The notes under the pieces: model-generated
The model's input: only the letters and a program-made list of their open reading frames with translations
What the model was told of the DNA's origin: nothing
The model's database searches: none
Made by a program: the position numbers and the translations under genes
In this document: piece by piece, positions 42,458-51,509 of the stretch
Layout of the letters: every line of letters begins with the position of its first letter
Position numbering within the stretch: the stretch's first letter is position 1
Assembly (NCBI RefSeq): GCF_023073915.1
Contig: NZ_JADPKK010000019.1
Coordinates: 62,001 to 126,000 of the forward strand
Direction of reading: 5' to 3'
DNA: 64,000 nucleotides
Source: Bradyrhizobium sp. 149
Lineage (GTDB): Bacteria; Pseudomonadota; Alphaproteobacteria; Rhizobiales; Xanthobacteraceae

Positions 42458-43156
42458 ATGAAATCCGGTCCGGACATCGCCTTGGTCGCCTCGCTCGTCG
42501 GCGATCCCGCACGCGCCAACATGCTTACGGCGCTGATGAACGGGCGCGCGCTCACCGCGAGCGAGCTGGCGCAGGAGGCCGGCATCACGCCGCAGACCGC
42601 GAGCTCGCATCTTTCCAAGCTCGAGGCCGGCGGCCTCATCGAGCCGGAGAAGCAGGGTCGCCACCGCTACTACCGCCTCACCGACGACGACGTTGCCGGC
42701 GTGCTGGAGGGCCTTGCGGGCCTCGCAGCGCGGACCGGCCATATGCGCGTGCGCACCGGGCCAAAGGATCCGGCGCTGCGGCGTGCGCGGATCTGCTACG
42801 ACCATCTCGCCGGCGATCTCGGCGTGCAGATGCTCGACACCCTGCGCGCGCGAAACCTGGTCCGGCAGAAGAAGCAGGAGATCGAGCTGACGGCGGAGGG
42901 CGAGCGCTTCCTGGCGAAGCACCTGCAGATCTCGCCCGACATGCTCGCCCATCCGCGCCGCCCGGTCTGCAAGGCCTGCCTCGACTGGAGCGAACGGCGC
43001 CACCATCTCGCGGGCACGCTCGGTGCCGCCATGATGCAGCGTTTCGCCGAGCTGAAATGGGCCGCCCGCGACGCCACGCCCGGCAGCCGCGTGGTGAATT
43101 TTACGCGCACCGGCGAGAAGCAGTTTGCCGCGCTGTTCGGCAACGAGCAGAACTGA
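42458..43156 (+). CDS. ArsR-family winged-helix regulator
   Basis: 232 residues. The N-terminal winged helix is clear (VGDPARANMLTALMNGRALT, ELAQEAGITPQTASSHLSKL, then the wing KQGRHRYYRL). The C-terminal 130 residues form a larger domain than in minimal ArsR proteins, with a Cys pair in RPVCKACLDW followed by SERRHHLAG, which could sense metals or redox. It is divergent from the NIPSNAP/ABM/PEP-mutase genes, which are natural candidates for its targets, and is upstream of a hydrolase. Confidence 0.85.
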   Translation: MKSGPDIALVASLVGDPARANMLTALMNGRALTASELAQEAGITPQTASSHLSKLEAGGLIEPEKQGRHRYYRLTDDDVAGVLEGLAGLAARTGHMRVRTGPKDPALRRARICYDHLAGDLGVQMLDTLRARNLVRQKKQEIELTAEGERFLAKHLQISPDMLAHPRRPVCKACLDWSERRHHLAGTLGAAMMQRFAELKWAARDATPGSRVVNFTRTGEKQFAALFGNEQN

Positions 43157-43274
43157 TCACGCAAGCCGCGCGAGATTGCACATTTGCGTGTGAGCGCCTG
43201 CCGTCGGCGCGAGCGAGGCTTGACCCCGCCATCCACGGGTTTATGGCCATCGGTGCCACACATCAGAGACGCCC

Positions 43275-44285
43275 ATGAACCGTATCCTCCCGGTCGCGCT
43301 TGCCGCCGCCCTGCTCGCTTCGCCATTCACCTCCGCTCGCGCCGCCGACACCGCCCCGCGCGAGCCCTACGGCATCGCGCTCGAAGGTTTTGCCTATCCC
43401 TATCCCGTGCACCTGCTGCCCGTTCTCAACGATGGCGAGCAGCTCAGCATGGCTTATATGGACGTGCCGCCTGCGCAGCCGAACGGCCGCACCGTCGTGC
43501 TGCTGCACGGGCGCAATTTCCCGTCGAGCTACTGGGCACCCGTCATCAAGATGTTGAGCGAGGCCGGCTACCGCGTCGTGGTGCCGGACCAAATCGGCTT
43601 CGGCAAATCCTCCAAGCCGACGGGCGAGCTGCATTTCGACACGCTCGCGCGCAACACCATCGCACTGCTCGATCATCTCAAAATCGACAAGGCCGAGATC
43701 GTCGCCCATTCGCTCGGCGGCATGCTGGGCGTGCGCATCGCCCGCGCCTATCCCGACCGCGTCGCTCACCTTGTTCTGACGGCGCCAATTGGGCTGGAAG
43801 ACTACCGCCTCTATGTGCCGCCGACGCCGACCGAGAAGATCATCGAGACCGAGGACAAGCTCACCGCCGATGGCTATCGCAAGCAGCTCGAGACCAATTA
43901 TGCGATCAAACTGCCGGCGGAGGCGATCACGCCGTTCATCGACGCCCGCTTCAACATCAAGGGCAGTCCTGATTATCCGCACTGGCTGCGTGCCTTCGTC
44001 AGCTCCGGCCAGATGATCTATCGCGAGCCGGTGGCGCACGAGGTCGCACTGATCACCGCGCCGACGCTGTTCATCATGGGTGCCGACGATCACAACGCAC
44101 CGGGCCGGCCGAACGCGCCGGAGGCGCTGCGCGCGAAGATGGGGCAGAACGCCGAGCTGGCGAAGGCGCTGGCCGCGAAGATGCCGAATGCGCGGGCCGA
44201 GGTGATCCCGGACACCGGTCATCTCGTCTTCCTGGAATCACCGGAGAAGTACAATGAGCTGGTGCTGGGCTTTCTCGGCCACTAG
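43275..44285 (+). CDS. Secreted alpha/beta hydrolase
   Basis: 336 residues with signal peptide MNRILPVALAAALLASPFTS. The hydrolase fold shows the oxyanion strand VVLLHGRNFPSSYW, the nucleophile elbow VAHSLGGMLG, the acid in FIMGADDHNAPG and the His in DTGHLVFLESP. Lid residues are between. It is probably periplasmic and acts on esters or related bonds. It lies 118 bases downstream of the ArsR gene in the same direction, possibly but not surely co-transcribed. Confidence 0.9.
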   Translation: MNRILPVALAAALLASPFTSARAADTAPREPYGIALEGFAYPYPVHLLPVLNDGEQLSMAYMDVPPAQPNGRTVVLLHGRNFPSSYWAPVIKMLSEAGYRVVVPDQIGFGKSSKPTGELHFDTLARNTIALLDHLKIDKAEIVAHSLGGMLGVRIARAYPDRVAHLVLTAPIGLEDYRLYVPPTPTEKIIETEDKLTADGYRKQLETNYAIKLPAEAITPFIDARFNIKGSPDYPHWLRAFVSSGQMIYREPVAHEVALITAPTLFIMGADDHNAPGRPNAPEALRAKMGQNAELAKALAAKMPNARAEVIPDTGHLVFLESPEKYNELVLGFLGH

Positions 44286-44438
44286 CGTCATTGCTGTCGT
44301 CCGAGGCCGCGTGCGGGGAACGTTCATGCCGCATTCAGGTCATGATTGGCAGATTTGGGGTGCGCCGTATCGGCATGTTGCAAAATTTAACATGTCGAAG
44401 CGTGTCTTTTGATTCATTGTGCACGCGCCAAGTCCTCC

Positions 44439-44490
44439 TAGAATCTGCCCAACCTCCCCCCAAGAATCTGCCCCAAGAATCTGCCCCAAG
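44439..44490 (+). repeat. Short tandem repeat in a 5' region
   Basis: CAAGAATCTGCCC is repeated directly at 44461-44473 and 44474-44486, with a partial copy (TAGAATCTGCCC) at 44439-44450. It lies just upstream of the ribosome binding site of the GCG_CRPN protein gene. Such repeats can change length by slippage. Confidence 0.7.
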
Positions 44491-44508
44491 GACAAGAAGG
44501 AAGATCAA

Positions 44509-44760
44509 ATGAAATATCTGCTCGCCGCCGCGATGCTCGCCAGCGCGGTCGTTGGTTTCAGCGAAGCGGCCAGCGCCGCCGGCGGCTGCGGCCCCGGCTG
44601 GTATCGCGGCGCCTATGGCAACTGCCGCCCGATGCGCGGTGCTGTCGTTGTCCGCCCGGGTCCGATCGTGGTTGCCCCGGCCCCTGTCGTCGTCGTGCCA
44701 CGCGCGCGCGCGTGCCCCTACGGCCTCCGCTGGTACGCCGGCCGCTGCCGCCCGTACTGA
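44509..44760 (+). CDS. Small secreted GCG_CRPN-type protein
   Basis: 83 residues from the ATG at 44509 (AAGGAAG upstream); signal peptide MKYLLAAAMLASAVVGFSEA. The mature part has GGCGPGWYRGAYGNCRPM, the GCG_CRPN motif of small alphaproteobacterial secreted proteins. A run of Val/Pro/Ala follows, then a second Cys pair (ACPYGLRWYAGRCRPY). The four Cys probably form two disulfides. The function is unknown. A strong terminator follows. Confidence 0.8.
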   Translation: MKYLLAAAMLASAVVGFSEAASAAGGCGPGWYRGAYGNCRPMRGAVVVRPGPIVVAPAPVVVVPRARACPYGLRWYAGRCRPY

Positions 44761-44780
44761 TCTCGTTTTTTCGCATTGCG

Positions 44781-44820
44781 AAATGGCCGCGCGGCGAAGC
44801 ATGCGCGGCCATTTTCTTTT
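44781..44820 (+). terminator. Rho-independent terminator
   Basis: AAATGGCCGCGC (44781-44792) and GCGCGGCCATTT (44803-44814) form a perfect 12-bp stem, followed by TCTTTT. It ends the transcript of the GCG_CRPN protein gene 20 bases after its stop. Confidence 0.88.
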
Positions 44821-44906
44821 TGAGCGCCTGACGTCGCGTCGGACGGCTTCGAATCAAATAGGGGACCGCAATCGCGATCCCCTTTCAAGCCCGGCTTGCG
44901 CGAAGC

Positions 44907-45185
44907 TTACCAATGGCGGCGGTGCCAGCGCCGGCGATGCCAACCCCAGTGACGGCGGCGCCAGCCCCAATGACGGTGGCGGCCGTGCCAGTGCACCTGC
45001 TCGGGCTTCAACTGCGTAGCCTCTTCGCTGTTGGTGACGGCGGGATGAGCGTCTGGATTGCGTTGCGGCATGCTGGGATCACCGAGCGGCTGCGGCGCCA
45101 GCGGCGCGGCCTGTGCGGCGGTCGTGAACGCGGCAGCTCCGGCCGCGACACCAATTGCAAATTTCAAAAAGTTCCGGCGCTCCAT
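44907..45185 (-). CDS. Tat-type secreted protein with a His/Trp/Arg-rich tail
   Basis: 92 residues. The start MERRNFLKFAIGVAAGAAAF has a twin-arginine signal (RRNFLK) ending near TAAQA. The short mature part is acidic to neutral, then the last 30 residues are only His, Trp, Arg and Gly (HWHGRHRHWGWRRRHW). Tat export suggests folding or cofactor loading before transport, and His-rich tails often bind copper, zinc or nickel. I recognise it as a type of small protein repeated in Bradyrhizobium; its role is unknown. Confidence 0.75.
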   Translation of the reverse strand: MERRNFLKFAIGVAAGAAAFTTAAQAAPLAPQPLGDPSMPQRNPDAHPAVTNSEEATQLKPEQVHWHGRHRHWGWRRRHWGWHRRRWHRRHW

Positions 45186-45313
45186 GACTTCTTTCCTCTT
45201 GGATGGTCGTGCCAGTGATGCAGAGGCGAGTGTCGCGGTGACGACATGAACCGAAGCTGAATCGTGCGTTCAGATTCTTGCGAAACGGGCAGTGACGGCC
45301 TGTAGCCCGGGCA

Positions 45314-45628
45314 CTACTCCCCAAACTCCTGCGCCAGCACCAGCAACTCGCGCGTGCGCGTCACGTCGGGCCAATCGCGCTTGAAATCGGCCACCAGCTG
45401 CGTCAGCGCATCGCCCTTCAGCATCGCAGCTAGCTTGGCCTCATCGTCGAACTGATACATGGCCTGATGCAGCGAGGGATCGTCCAGGCTCCAGAACCGC
45501 CAGGCCTTAGCGACGCCAAACGCCTTTACCGCGTCGGGCAAATGTTCCGTCTCGTACCATGTGTCGAACGCGGCGCGCTTGCCGGCGTCGGTGACGGTGG
45601 CGCGGACGACGAAGAAGGCTGACGGCAT
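45314..45628 (-). CDS. Dimeric alpha-beta barrel (EthD/ABM-like) hypothetical protein
   Basis: 104 residues. AFFVVRATVTDAGKRAAFDT, WYETEHLPDAVKAFGVAKAW and YQFDDEAKLAAML form the ferredoxin-like pattern of small dimeric alpha-beta barrel proteins, with the WYxxEHxP motif typical of EthD-like members. The reaction is unknown. It has no partner gene on its strand. Confidence 0.75.
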   Translation of the reverse strand: MPSAFFVVRATVTDAGKRAAFDTWYETEHLPDAVKAFGVAKAWRFWSLDDPSLHQAMYQFDDEAKLAAMLKGDALTQLVADFKRDWPDVTRTRELLVLAQEFGE

Positions 45629-45726
45629 CGGATTTCCTCCTGTTGTTTGGCGTTAGCTTACCCGGTTATAGTGGCGGCAACAAAAAGCCCGCGCGGCGGA
45701 TTTTGTCGTCGCGCCTGTAAGGGGGA

Positions 45727-47691
45727 ATGGCCATGCGCAGGATCATCACGGGTCTCATTGCGATCGCCTCGCTGTGGCCGGCCGCCTCACCCGCCGAAAT
45801 CGTGCGCTTCGACATCCTCGCGCGCGAGCCCGCCTTTGCCGGGCGCAACTTCGGCAATGTCGGAACCTACGAGCGCATCACCGCACGCGCGACCATCGCA
45901 CTCAACCCCGCCGACGACCGCAACGCCGTCATCACCGATCTCGCGCTCGCGCCGCGCAATGCGAACGGAAAGGTCGAGGCCGCCGCCGACGTCGTGATCC
46001 TCCGGCCCAGCGATCCCACACATGGCAACGGCACGCTGCTGCTGGAAGTGCCCAACCGCGGCCGCAAGCTGGCGCCGCAACTGTTCGACGATTCCGCCCA
46101 GCCCGGCGCCAACAATGCGGACAAGGCCGAGGACGCCGGCATCGGCTTCCTGCACCGCCAGGGTTTTACGATGGTCTGGGTCGGCTGGCAGGGCGACATC
46201 GCCTCCAGGCCGGGACAGCTCGCGATGACGGCGCCGGTGCTCAAGAGCGTCACGGGACCCGCGCGCGAAGAATTCGTCTTCGACAACACGACCAATCCTG
46301 CGCGCGCGACGCTGATTTGGCCCGCCGCTGACCCCGCCAATCTCAACATCACGGTGCGCGCCGCCTGGGCCGACGCCCGGCAGACACCGTCCGGTCTCTC
46401 CGCGAAACTGATCGATCCCGCGACGGTGGAGATTGCCAGGCCCGACGGTTTTGACGCGGGCGCGCTCTACGAGATCACCTACACTGCACGCGATCCGGTG
46501 CCGCTCGGCATGGGCTATGCCGCCGTGCGCGACGTCATCAGCTTCCTCCGCCACGACGAGACGTCGGCGAACCCGCTGCTGAGCGGCCTGCATGCGTCCG
46601 TCAGCCGCGCCATCGGCTTCGGCGTCTCGCAATCCGGCCGCTTCCTGCGCGACTACCTCTATCTCGGCTTCAACGAGGATCTCTCGGGACGCACCGTGTT
46701 CGACGGATTGATGCCGCATGTCGCGGGCACGCGGCGGATGGCGACCAACGTTCGATTCGGCCAGCCCGGCCGCAACCCGCGCCATCCGCAGGATCCGGCG
46801 TGGCAAGCCGATCTCTTCCCCTTCACCTATGCGAGCCTCAGCGACCCCTACTCCGGCAAGACCGACGGCCTGCTTCGCCGCTGCGCGCTCTCGGCGACGT
46901 GTCCGAAGGTGATGCAGACCGACAGTGAGCACGAATGGTGGGCTTCGCACGCCTCGCTGCTCGTGACCGATCTCGCCGGCAATCATCTCGACCTCCCCGA
47001 CAACCTCCGCGCCTACATGATCGCGGGCACGCCGCATTTCGCCGAAGCCTCCGACGTGATGCGCAGGGCCTTGCCGGCGATGTCGCTGCCGCAAAACCCG
47101 ATGCATGCGGGCGGGCCGATGCGCGCCCTGCTCACCGACCTCAACGCCTGGATCAGCGACGGTACAAAGCCGCCCGCTAGTCGCGTTCCGATGCGCGCCC
47201 ACGGCACGCTGGTCACCGCGCAAGGTGCGGTGCCGACGGATATCCCCGGCCTGCCCTACGCCGGCATCCACACGCTCGCCGCCTTCTCCGACCAGAGCGT
47301 GCTGCCACCGAAGGAGATCGGCCGCTATCCCGTGTTCGTGCCGAAGGCGGACACTGACGGCATGGCGATTGCGGGGATCCGCCAGCTCGCATTGGCGGTG
47401 CCGCGCGCGACCTACACGGCGTGGAATCCGCGGGCGCAGGGATTTGGCCCGACAGCGCTCTATCCGCTGCAAGGCGCAGTCGTGCCGTTCGCACCAACCG
47501 AGGCCGCGCGCAAGGAAGTGCATGACCCGCGGCTATCGATCGCAGAGCGATATGCGGATGACGGCGCGTATGTCGCTGCGGTGCGGCGCGAGGCCGCGCG
47601 GCAGGTCGCGGAGCGATTGCTGCTGCCGGAGGATGCGGAGCGCGCGGTCGAGGCGGCAAAGCAAGGCAAGCTGGCGAAGCTCGGGCAGTGA
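45727..47691 (+). CDS. Large secreted alpha/beta hydrolase-domain protein (PF20091 type)
   Basis: 654 residues; ATG at 45727 or 45733 (AAGGGGGA upstream), with a signal peptide ending near AASPAEI. The family is recognised from RFDILAREPAFAGRNFGNVG at the start and the long mixed domain with LLEVPNRGRKLAP. The nucleophile elbow is IGFGVSQSGRFLRDYLYLGF (Ser in GVSQSG). Characterised functions are few; the fold suggests an extracytoplasmic esterase. The gene stands alone. Confidence 0.85.
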   Translation: MAMRRIITGLIAIASLWPAASPAEIVRFDILAREPAFAGRNFGNVGTYERITARATIALNPADDRNAVITDLALAPRNANGKVEAAADVVILRPSDPTHGNGTLLLEVPNRGRKLAPQLFDDSAQPGANNADKAEDAGIGFLHRQGFTMVWVGWQGDIASRPGQLAMTAPVLKSVTGPAREEFVFDNTTNPARATLIWPAADPANLNITVRAAWADARQTPSGLSAKLIDPATVEIARPDGFDAGALYEITYTARDPVPLGMGYAAVRDVISFLRHDETSANPLLSGLHASVSRAIGFGVSQSGRFLRDYLYLGFNEDLSGRTVFDGLMPHVAGTRRMATNVRFGQPGRNPRHPQDPAWQADLFPFTYASLSDPYSGKTDGLLRRCALSATCPKVMQTDSEHEWWASHASLLVTDLAGNHLDLPDNLRAYMIAGTPHFAEASDVMRRALPAMSLPQNPMHAGGPMRALLTDLNAWISDGTKPPASRVPMRAHGTLVTAQGAVPTDIPGLPYAGIHTLAAFSDQSVLPPKEIGRYPVFVPKADTDGMAIAGIRQLALAVPRATYTAWNPRAQGFGPTALYPLQGAVVPFAPTEAARKEVHDPRLSIAERYADDGAYVAAVRREAARQVAERLLLPEDAERAVEAAKQGKLAKLGQ

Positions 47692-47750
47692 GAGAGCCGA
47701 CGGCAACCGCGGTTTAAATGCTCACGATGCGGTTCGCCCTTTCCACAAAC

Positions 47751-47839
47751 TCGTCTTGCCCGGGCTTGTCCCGGGCATCCACGTTCTTGGCCATAGGCAG
47801 GAATAGACGTGGATGGCCGGGACAAGCCCGGCCATGACG
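47751..47839. repeat. Dispersed inverted repeat (CCCGGGCTTGTCCCGG type), full copy
   Basis: TTGCCCGGGCTTGTCCCGGG with CATCCACGTT at the left is mirrored by ACGTGGATGGCCGGGACAAG and CCCGGCCATGACG at the right. Translated it gives DGRDKPGHDG and GHPRLF, peptides I recognise as traces of a very common Bradyrhizobium repeat. A second, truncated copy is at 52131-52204. Confidence 0.75.
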
Positions 47840-47916
47840 GTGTGAAAAAATGCCCCATCGCTGTCGGAATGCGGTCCCCCCATCCGTCCTATGCCCAGAC
47901 AGCACGGAGACGCCGC

Positions 47917-48570
47917 ATGCCCGACCTCACTCTCACCACCTTCAATTGGGTTCCCGAACTCCCGCGCGGCTTCGTGCGCGACCTCCGCGTGCGCTGGGCG
48001 CTCGAGGAGGCCGCCTTGCCCTATCGCGTCGCCAGCGTGCCGTTCGATGATCGCGGTGCCGCGCATTTCGCGCACCAGCCGTTCGGCCAGGTGCCGTGGC
48101 TCATCGATGGAGACACCTCGATCTTCGAGAGCGGCGCGATCCTGCTTCATCTGGGTGAGCGCAGCGCAAAGCTGATGCCCGCCGACCCGCGCGGTCGCAG
48201 CGAGGCGATCAAGTGGGTGTTTGCGGCGCTCAATTCGGTGGAGATGGCGAGCCTGCCTTGGGCGCTCTTCAGATTTACCGGCAATGACGACGGCTCACCG
48301 GCCGTGAAGTTCTTCGACGACTTCCTCAAGCTCCGCCTCAAGCACATGGAGCCGGTGCTGGGGGCGCGCGAATGGCTCGCGGGACCCTTCTCCGTCGCCG
48401 ACGTCCTGATGGCGGACGTGCTGCGCCTCGTCGATCATTTCGATGGACTGACGGAGCAACCGGCCTGCCGCGCCTATGTCGCGCGCGCCACGAGCCGCCC
48501 GGCTTTCGTCAAGGCCCGCGCCGACCAGATGGCGCATTTCGCCGCCGCGGACACGGCACGATCTGCGTGA
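47917..48570 (+). CDS. Glutathione S-transferase family protein
   Basis: 217 residues from the ATG at 47917; upstream codons belong to the repeat. The N-terminal thioredoxin-like domain includes FGQVPWLIDGDTSIFESGAI (cis-Pro and the Glu-Ser of the glutathione site). The C-terminal helical domain includes EWLAGPFSVADVLMADVLRL. Substrate range is unknown; detoxification or a specific conjugation is possible. Confidence 0.88.
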   Translation: MPDLTLTTFNWVPELPRGFVRDLRVRWALEEAALPYRVASVPFDDRGAAHFAHQPFGQVPWLIDGDTSIFESGAILLHLGERSAKLMPADPRGRSEAIKWVFAALNSVEMASLPWALFRFTGNDDGSPAVKFFDDFLKLRLKHMEPVLGAREWLAGPFSVADVLMADVLRLVDHFDGLTEQPACRAYVARATSRPAFVKARADQMAHFAAADTARSA

Positions 48571-48662
48571 CGTGCCGCACATAACTAGCCTGGCGTCTGC
48601 CATACGCTCCAGCCATCGCAACGAAGCAATTGGCTTCAATTCATCAGGGCAAAAGGTGACAC

Positions 48663-48815
48663 ATGGCCCGCATCGAATATCTCAAAGACCAGCTCGCCCG
48701 CGCCGAGCGGCTGGCAAAAGCGATCCTCGACCAGCACGCCGCGGAGCGCCTTCAGGCGTTCGCAGCCGAGTGCCGCACGGAGTTGCAGGTGCTGACGCGC
48801 AGGGTTGCGGCGTAA
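48663..48815 (+). CDS. 50-residue helical microprotein
   Basis: The frame starts at the ATG at 48663 (AAAAGGTGAC upstream) and ends at TAA 48813-48815. The product is MARIEYLKDQLARAERLAK, then AILDQHAAERLQAFAAECR, then TELQVLTRRVAA: one amphipathic helix or coiled coil with a single Cys. I have seen similar 50-60-residue proteins repeated in Bradyrhizobium; no function is known. The codon pattern and ribosome binding site support translation. Confidence 0.6.
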   Translation: MARIEYLKDQLARAERLAKAILDQHAAERLQAFAAECRTELQVLTRRVAA

Positions 48816-48824
48816 GGCAGTTCG

Positions 48825-49172
48825 TTACACGAGCTTCATCGGCGCATCCGCGACCACGCGCAAGTCGATGCTCCCGATCAACGCCGAACGGCGCGCCTCC
48901 GCCGCACTGATGGCCTCACTCGTCTGCCGCAACGTGCTGACGTTCGAGCCAAGCGAGACGATCCCGCCCAGCACCAGAGCGATCGATCCGAGCGCGGTAG
49001 TCTGACCTGATCCCAACAAGCCGAGGATCGTAGTCAACAGCAACGTGCCTCCGCCACCGATGGCGATCTTGGATGCCAGGATGTACTTCCGGCACCGCTC
49101 GGCAATCTCGGCTAGCCGCTCGATCCGAGCTTCAATGTCGGAGATTTCGTCGGTCGGATCGTCTTCGGTCAT
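48825..49172 (-). CDS. Small membrane protein with two helices
   Basis: 115 residues. A charged coiled-coil-like N-terminus (EISDIEARIERLAEIAERCR) is followed by two hydrophobic helices (KIAIGGGGTLLLTTILGLLG and ALGSIALVLGGIVSLGSNVS) and a soluble C-terminus. It is convergent with the microprotein gene, with 9 bases between the stops. The function is unknown. Confidence 0.7.
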   Translation of the reverse strand: MTEDDPTDEISDIEARIERLAEIAERCRKYILASKIAIGGGGTLLLTTILGLLGSGQTTALGSIALVLGGIVSLGSNVSTLRQTSEAISAAEARRSALIGSIDLRVVADAPMKLV

Positions 49173-49203
49173 TGGATCGCGAGTACCAAGTCAGAAGAAA
49201 CCA

Positions 49204-49276
49204 GTAGCCCGCATGAGAAGAACGACATGCGGGACTTGGAAGAAAACCCGGATGTCGCTACGCTCATCCGGGCTAC
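49204..49276. repeat. Dispersed repeat (GTAGCCCGCATGAG/CCCGGATGTCGC type)
   Basis: GTAGCCCGCATGAGAAGAAC at the left corresponds to AACCCGGATGTCGCTACGCT then CATCCGGGCTAC at the right. The two halves form an imperfect inverted repeat of a kind often found between Bradyrhizobium genes. It separates the small membrane protein from the carboxylase gene. Confidence 0.6.
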
Positions 49277-49280
49277 GCCC

Positions 49281-50813
49281 TCACAACGGCAAATTGTCGT
49301 GCTTCTTCGCCGGCGTTTCCACCTTCTTGTCCTTCAGCATCGACAACGCCCGCGCGATGCGCTTGCGGGTCGAGTGCGGCATGATGACGTCGTCGATGTA
49401 GCCGCGCTCGGCGGCGATGAAGGGGGACAGGAATCGATCTTCGTACTCCTTGGTGCGCGCGGCGATCTTGTCGGGGTCGCCGATATCGGCGCGGAAGATG
49501 ATCTCGACGGCGCCCTTGGCGCCCATCACGGCGATCTGGGCGGTCGGCCAGGCGTAGTTCATGTCGGCACCGATCTCCTTGGAGGCCATGACGTCGAAGG
49601 CGCCGCCATAGGCCTTGCGGGTGATGATGGTGACCAGCGGCACGGTGCACTGCGAGTACGCAAACAGCAGTTTTGCGCCGTGCTTGATCAGGCCGCCATA
49701 TTCCTGCGCGGTGCCCGGCAAAAAGCCCGGCACATCGACGAAGGTGACGATCGGGATGTTGAAGGCATCGCAGAAACGAACGAAGCGCGCGGCTTTCCGT
49801 GAGGCATCGCTGTCGAGCACGCCGGCGAGCACCATCGGCTGGTTCGCGACGAAGCCCACCGTGCGGCCGGCGATGCGGCCGAAGCCGGTGACGATGTTCT
49901 TGGCAAAGGCGTCCGCGATCTCGAAGAAGTCGCCCTCGTCCACGACCTTGAGGATCAGCTCCTTCATATCGTAGGGCTTGTTCGGATTGTCCGGGATCAG
50001 CGTGTCCAGCGACATGTCGACCCGGCCGATGTCGTCAAAACTCGGCCATTCCGGTACGCCGTCGGTGTTGTTGGACGGCAGGAAGTCGATCAGGCGCCGC
50101 ATCTGCAGCAGCGTCTCGACGTCGTTTTCGAAGGCACCGTCCGCGATCGAGGAGCGCGTCGCGTGCACCGAGGCGCCGCCGAGCTCTTCCGCCGTGACGA
50201 CCTCGTTCGTGACGGTCTTCACGACGTCGGGGCCGGTGACGAACATGTAGCTGGTGTTCTTCACCATGAAGATGAAGTCGGTCATGGCCGGCGAATAGAC
50301 GTCGCCGCCGGCGCAGGGGCCCATGATCACCGAGATCTGCGGGATCACGCCCGAGGCGAGCACGTTGCGGCGGAACACGTAGGAATAGCCGGCGAGCGCG
50401 GCGACGCCCTCCTGGATGCGGGCGCCGCCCGCGTCATAGAGGCCGATGATGGGCGCCCGCGCCTTCATCGCCATGTCCTGGAGCTTTGTGATCTTCAGCG
50501 CGTGGGTCTCGGACAGCGAGCCGCCGAACACGGTGAAATCCTTGGCGAACACAAAGGTCTTGCGGCCGTTGACGGTGCCCCAGCCGGTGACGACGCCGTC
50601 GCCGGGCACCTTGTTCTTCTCCATGCCGAACTCGGTGGAGCGGTGCTCGACGAACATGTCGAATTCCTCGAACGATCCCTTGTCGAGCAAGAGCTCGATG
50701 CGCTCGCGGGCGGTCAGCTTGCCGCGGGCGTGCTGCGCCTCGATGCGCTTCTCCCCGCCGCCGAGCTTTGCGCCGGCGCGACGGTCTTCAAGGGCGTCCA
50801 GGATGTGTTTCAT
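49281..50813 (-). CDS. pccB: Propionyl-CoA carboxylase beta chain
   Basis: 510 residues, normal for PccB. Carboxyltransferase motifs: [20 protein letters not shown] near the start, [20 protein letters not shown] and [20 protein letters not shown] in the N-domain, and [20 protein letters not shown] with [24 protein letters not shown] acyl-CoA contacts in the C-domain. It transfers carboxyl groups from biotin to propionyl-CoA, giving methylmalonyl-CoA. The biotin-carrying alpha subunit is not in the window. Relatives that also accept acetyl-CoA cannot be excluded. Confidence 0.93.
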   Translation of the reverse strand: MKHILDALEDRRAGAKLGGGEKRIEAQHARGKLTARERIELLLDKGSFEEFDMFVEHRSTEFGMEKNKVPGDGVVTGWGTVNGRKTFVFAKDFTVFGGSLSETHALKITKLQDMAMKARAPIIGLYDAGGARIQEGVAALAGYSYVFRRNVLASGVIPQISVIMGPCAGGDVYSPAMTDFIFMVKNTSYMFVTGPDVVKTVTNEVVTAEELGGASVHATRSSIADGAFENDVETLLQMRRLIDFLPSNNTDGVPEWPSFDDIGRVDMSLDTLIPDNPNKPYDMKELILKVVDEGDFFEIADAFAKNIVTGFGRIAGRTVGFVANQPMVLAGVLDSDASRKAARFVRFCDAFNIPIVTFVDVPGFLPGTAQEYGGLIKHGAKLLFAYSQCTVPLVTIITRKAYGGAFDVMASKEIGADMNYAWPTAQIAVMGAKGAVEIIFRADIGDPDKIAARTKEYEDRFLSPFIAAERGYIDDVIMPHSTRKRIARALSMLKDKKVETPAKKHDNLPL

Positions 50814-50952
50814 TTGCTCCCGCCAGTTCTTAAGTGATGCGGGGTTCTAACACGGCATTTTGCGGGCCGGAAAGCGCCCTTTCGGCCTCGCAGGGCTGCC
50901 CTGTTGGCGCTGAAACCGTGAGGGATTACAACGTTTTGCCTGGGAGACGAGC

Positions 50953-51357
50953 ATGAGCGAAGGAACGGCCGAGACCGGTTCGGTGACGGGCGGCGTCAAC
51001 ATCCTGCTGCGGCTGGAGGGCCTGACCCTGTTTGTGGGGATGGTGATGCTGTACTGGACCTGGGACGGCTCCTGGTTGGTCTTTGCCCTGCTCTTCCTCG
51101 TGCCCGATCTGAGCTTCCTCGCCTATCTGGCCGACGCCAAATTCGGGGCGCTGGTCTACAACGCCGCCCACAGCTACATGGCGCCGGTGACGCTGATGAC
51201 GCTCGGCTTCGGCCTCGCCTCGCCGCTCACCCTGTCCATCGCCTTGATCTGGCTCGCCCATATCGGCATCGACCGGGCTCTGGGTTATGGCCTGAAATAC
51301 TCGGCCGGCTTCGGCTTCACCCATCTCGGCCGGATCGGCCGGCAGACGGACACCTGA
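50953..51357 (+). CDS. DUF4260 membrane protein
   Basis: 134 residues with about four hydrophobic helices (LTLFVGMVMLYWTWDGSW, VFALLFLVPDLSFLAYLAD, then SPLTLSIALIWLAHIGIDRA). The phrases VPDLSFLAYLADAKFGALVYN and HIGIDRALGYGLKY are typical of DUF4260. No function is known for the family. A single gene with its own ribosome binding site. Confidence 0.82.
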   Translation: MSEGTAETGSVTGGVNILLRLEGLTLFVGMVMLYWTWDGSWLVFALLFLVPDLSFLAYLADAKFGALVYNAAHSYMAPVTLMTLGFGLASPLTLSIALIWLAHIGIDRALGYGLKYSAGFGFTHLGRIGRQTDT

Positions 51358-51509
51358 CCCCCCGCCACCGCGCGCAAATTTGGTGGCCCGGCCCGGTTGA
51401 CCGGAACTGCCGATTCAGGCTTGCTCCAGAGTTACGATCAGGCGCCGAATGTTGCGTGAGCCCAGTCGGTACGGCGGCGGTCATCATTTCCGGCTGCAAG
51501 CATCACCTC

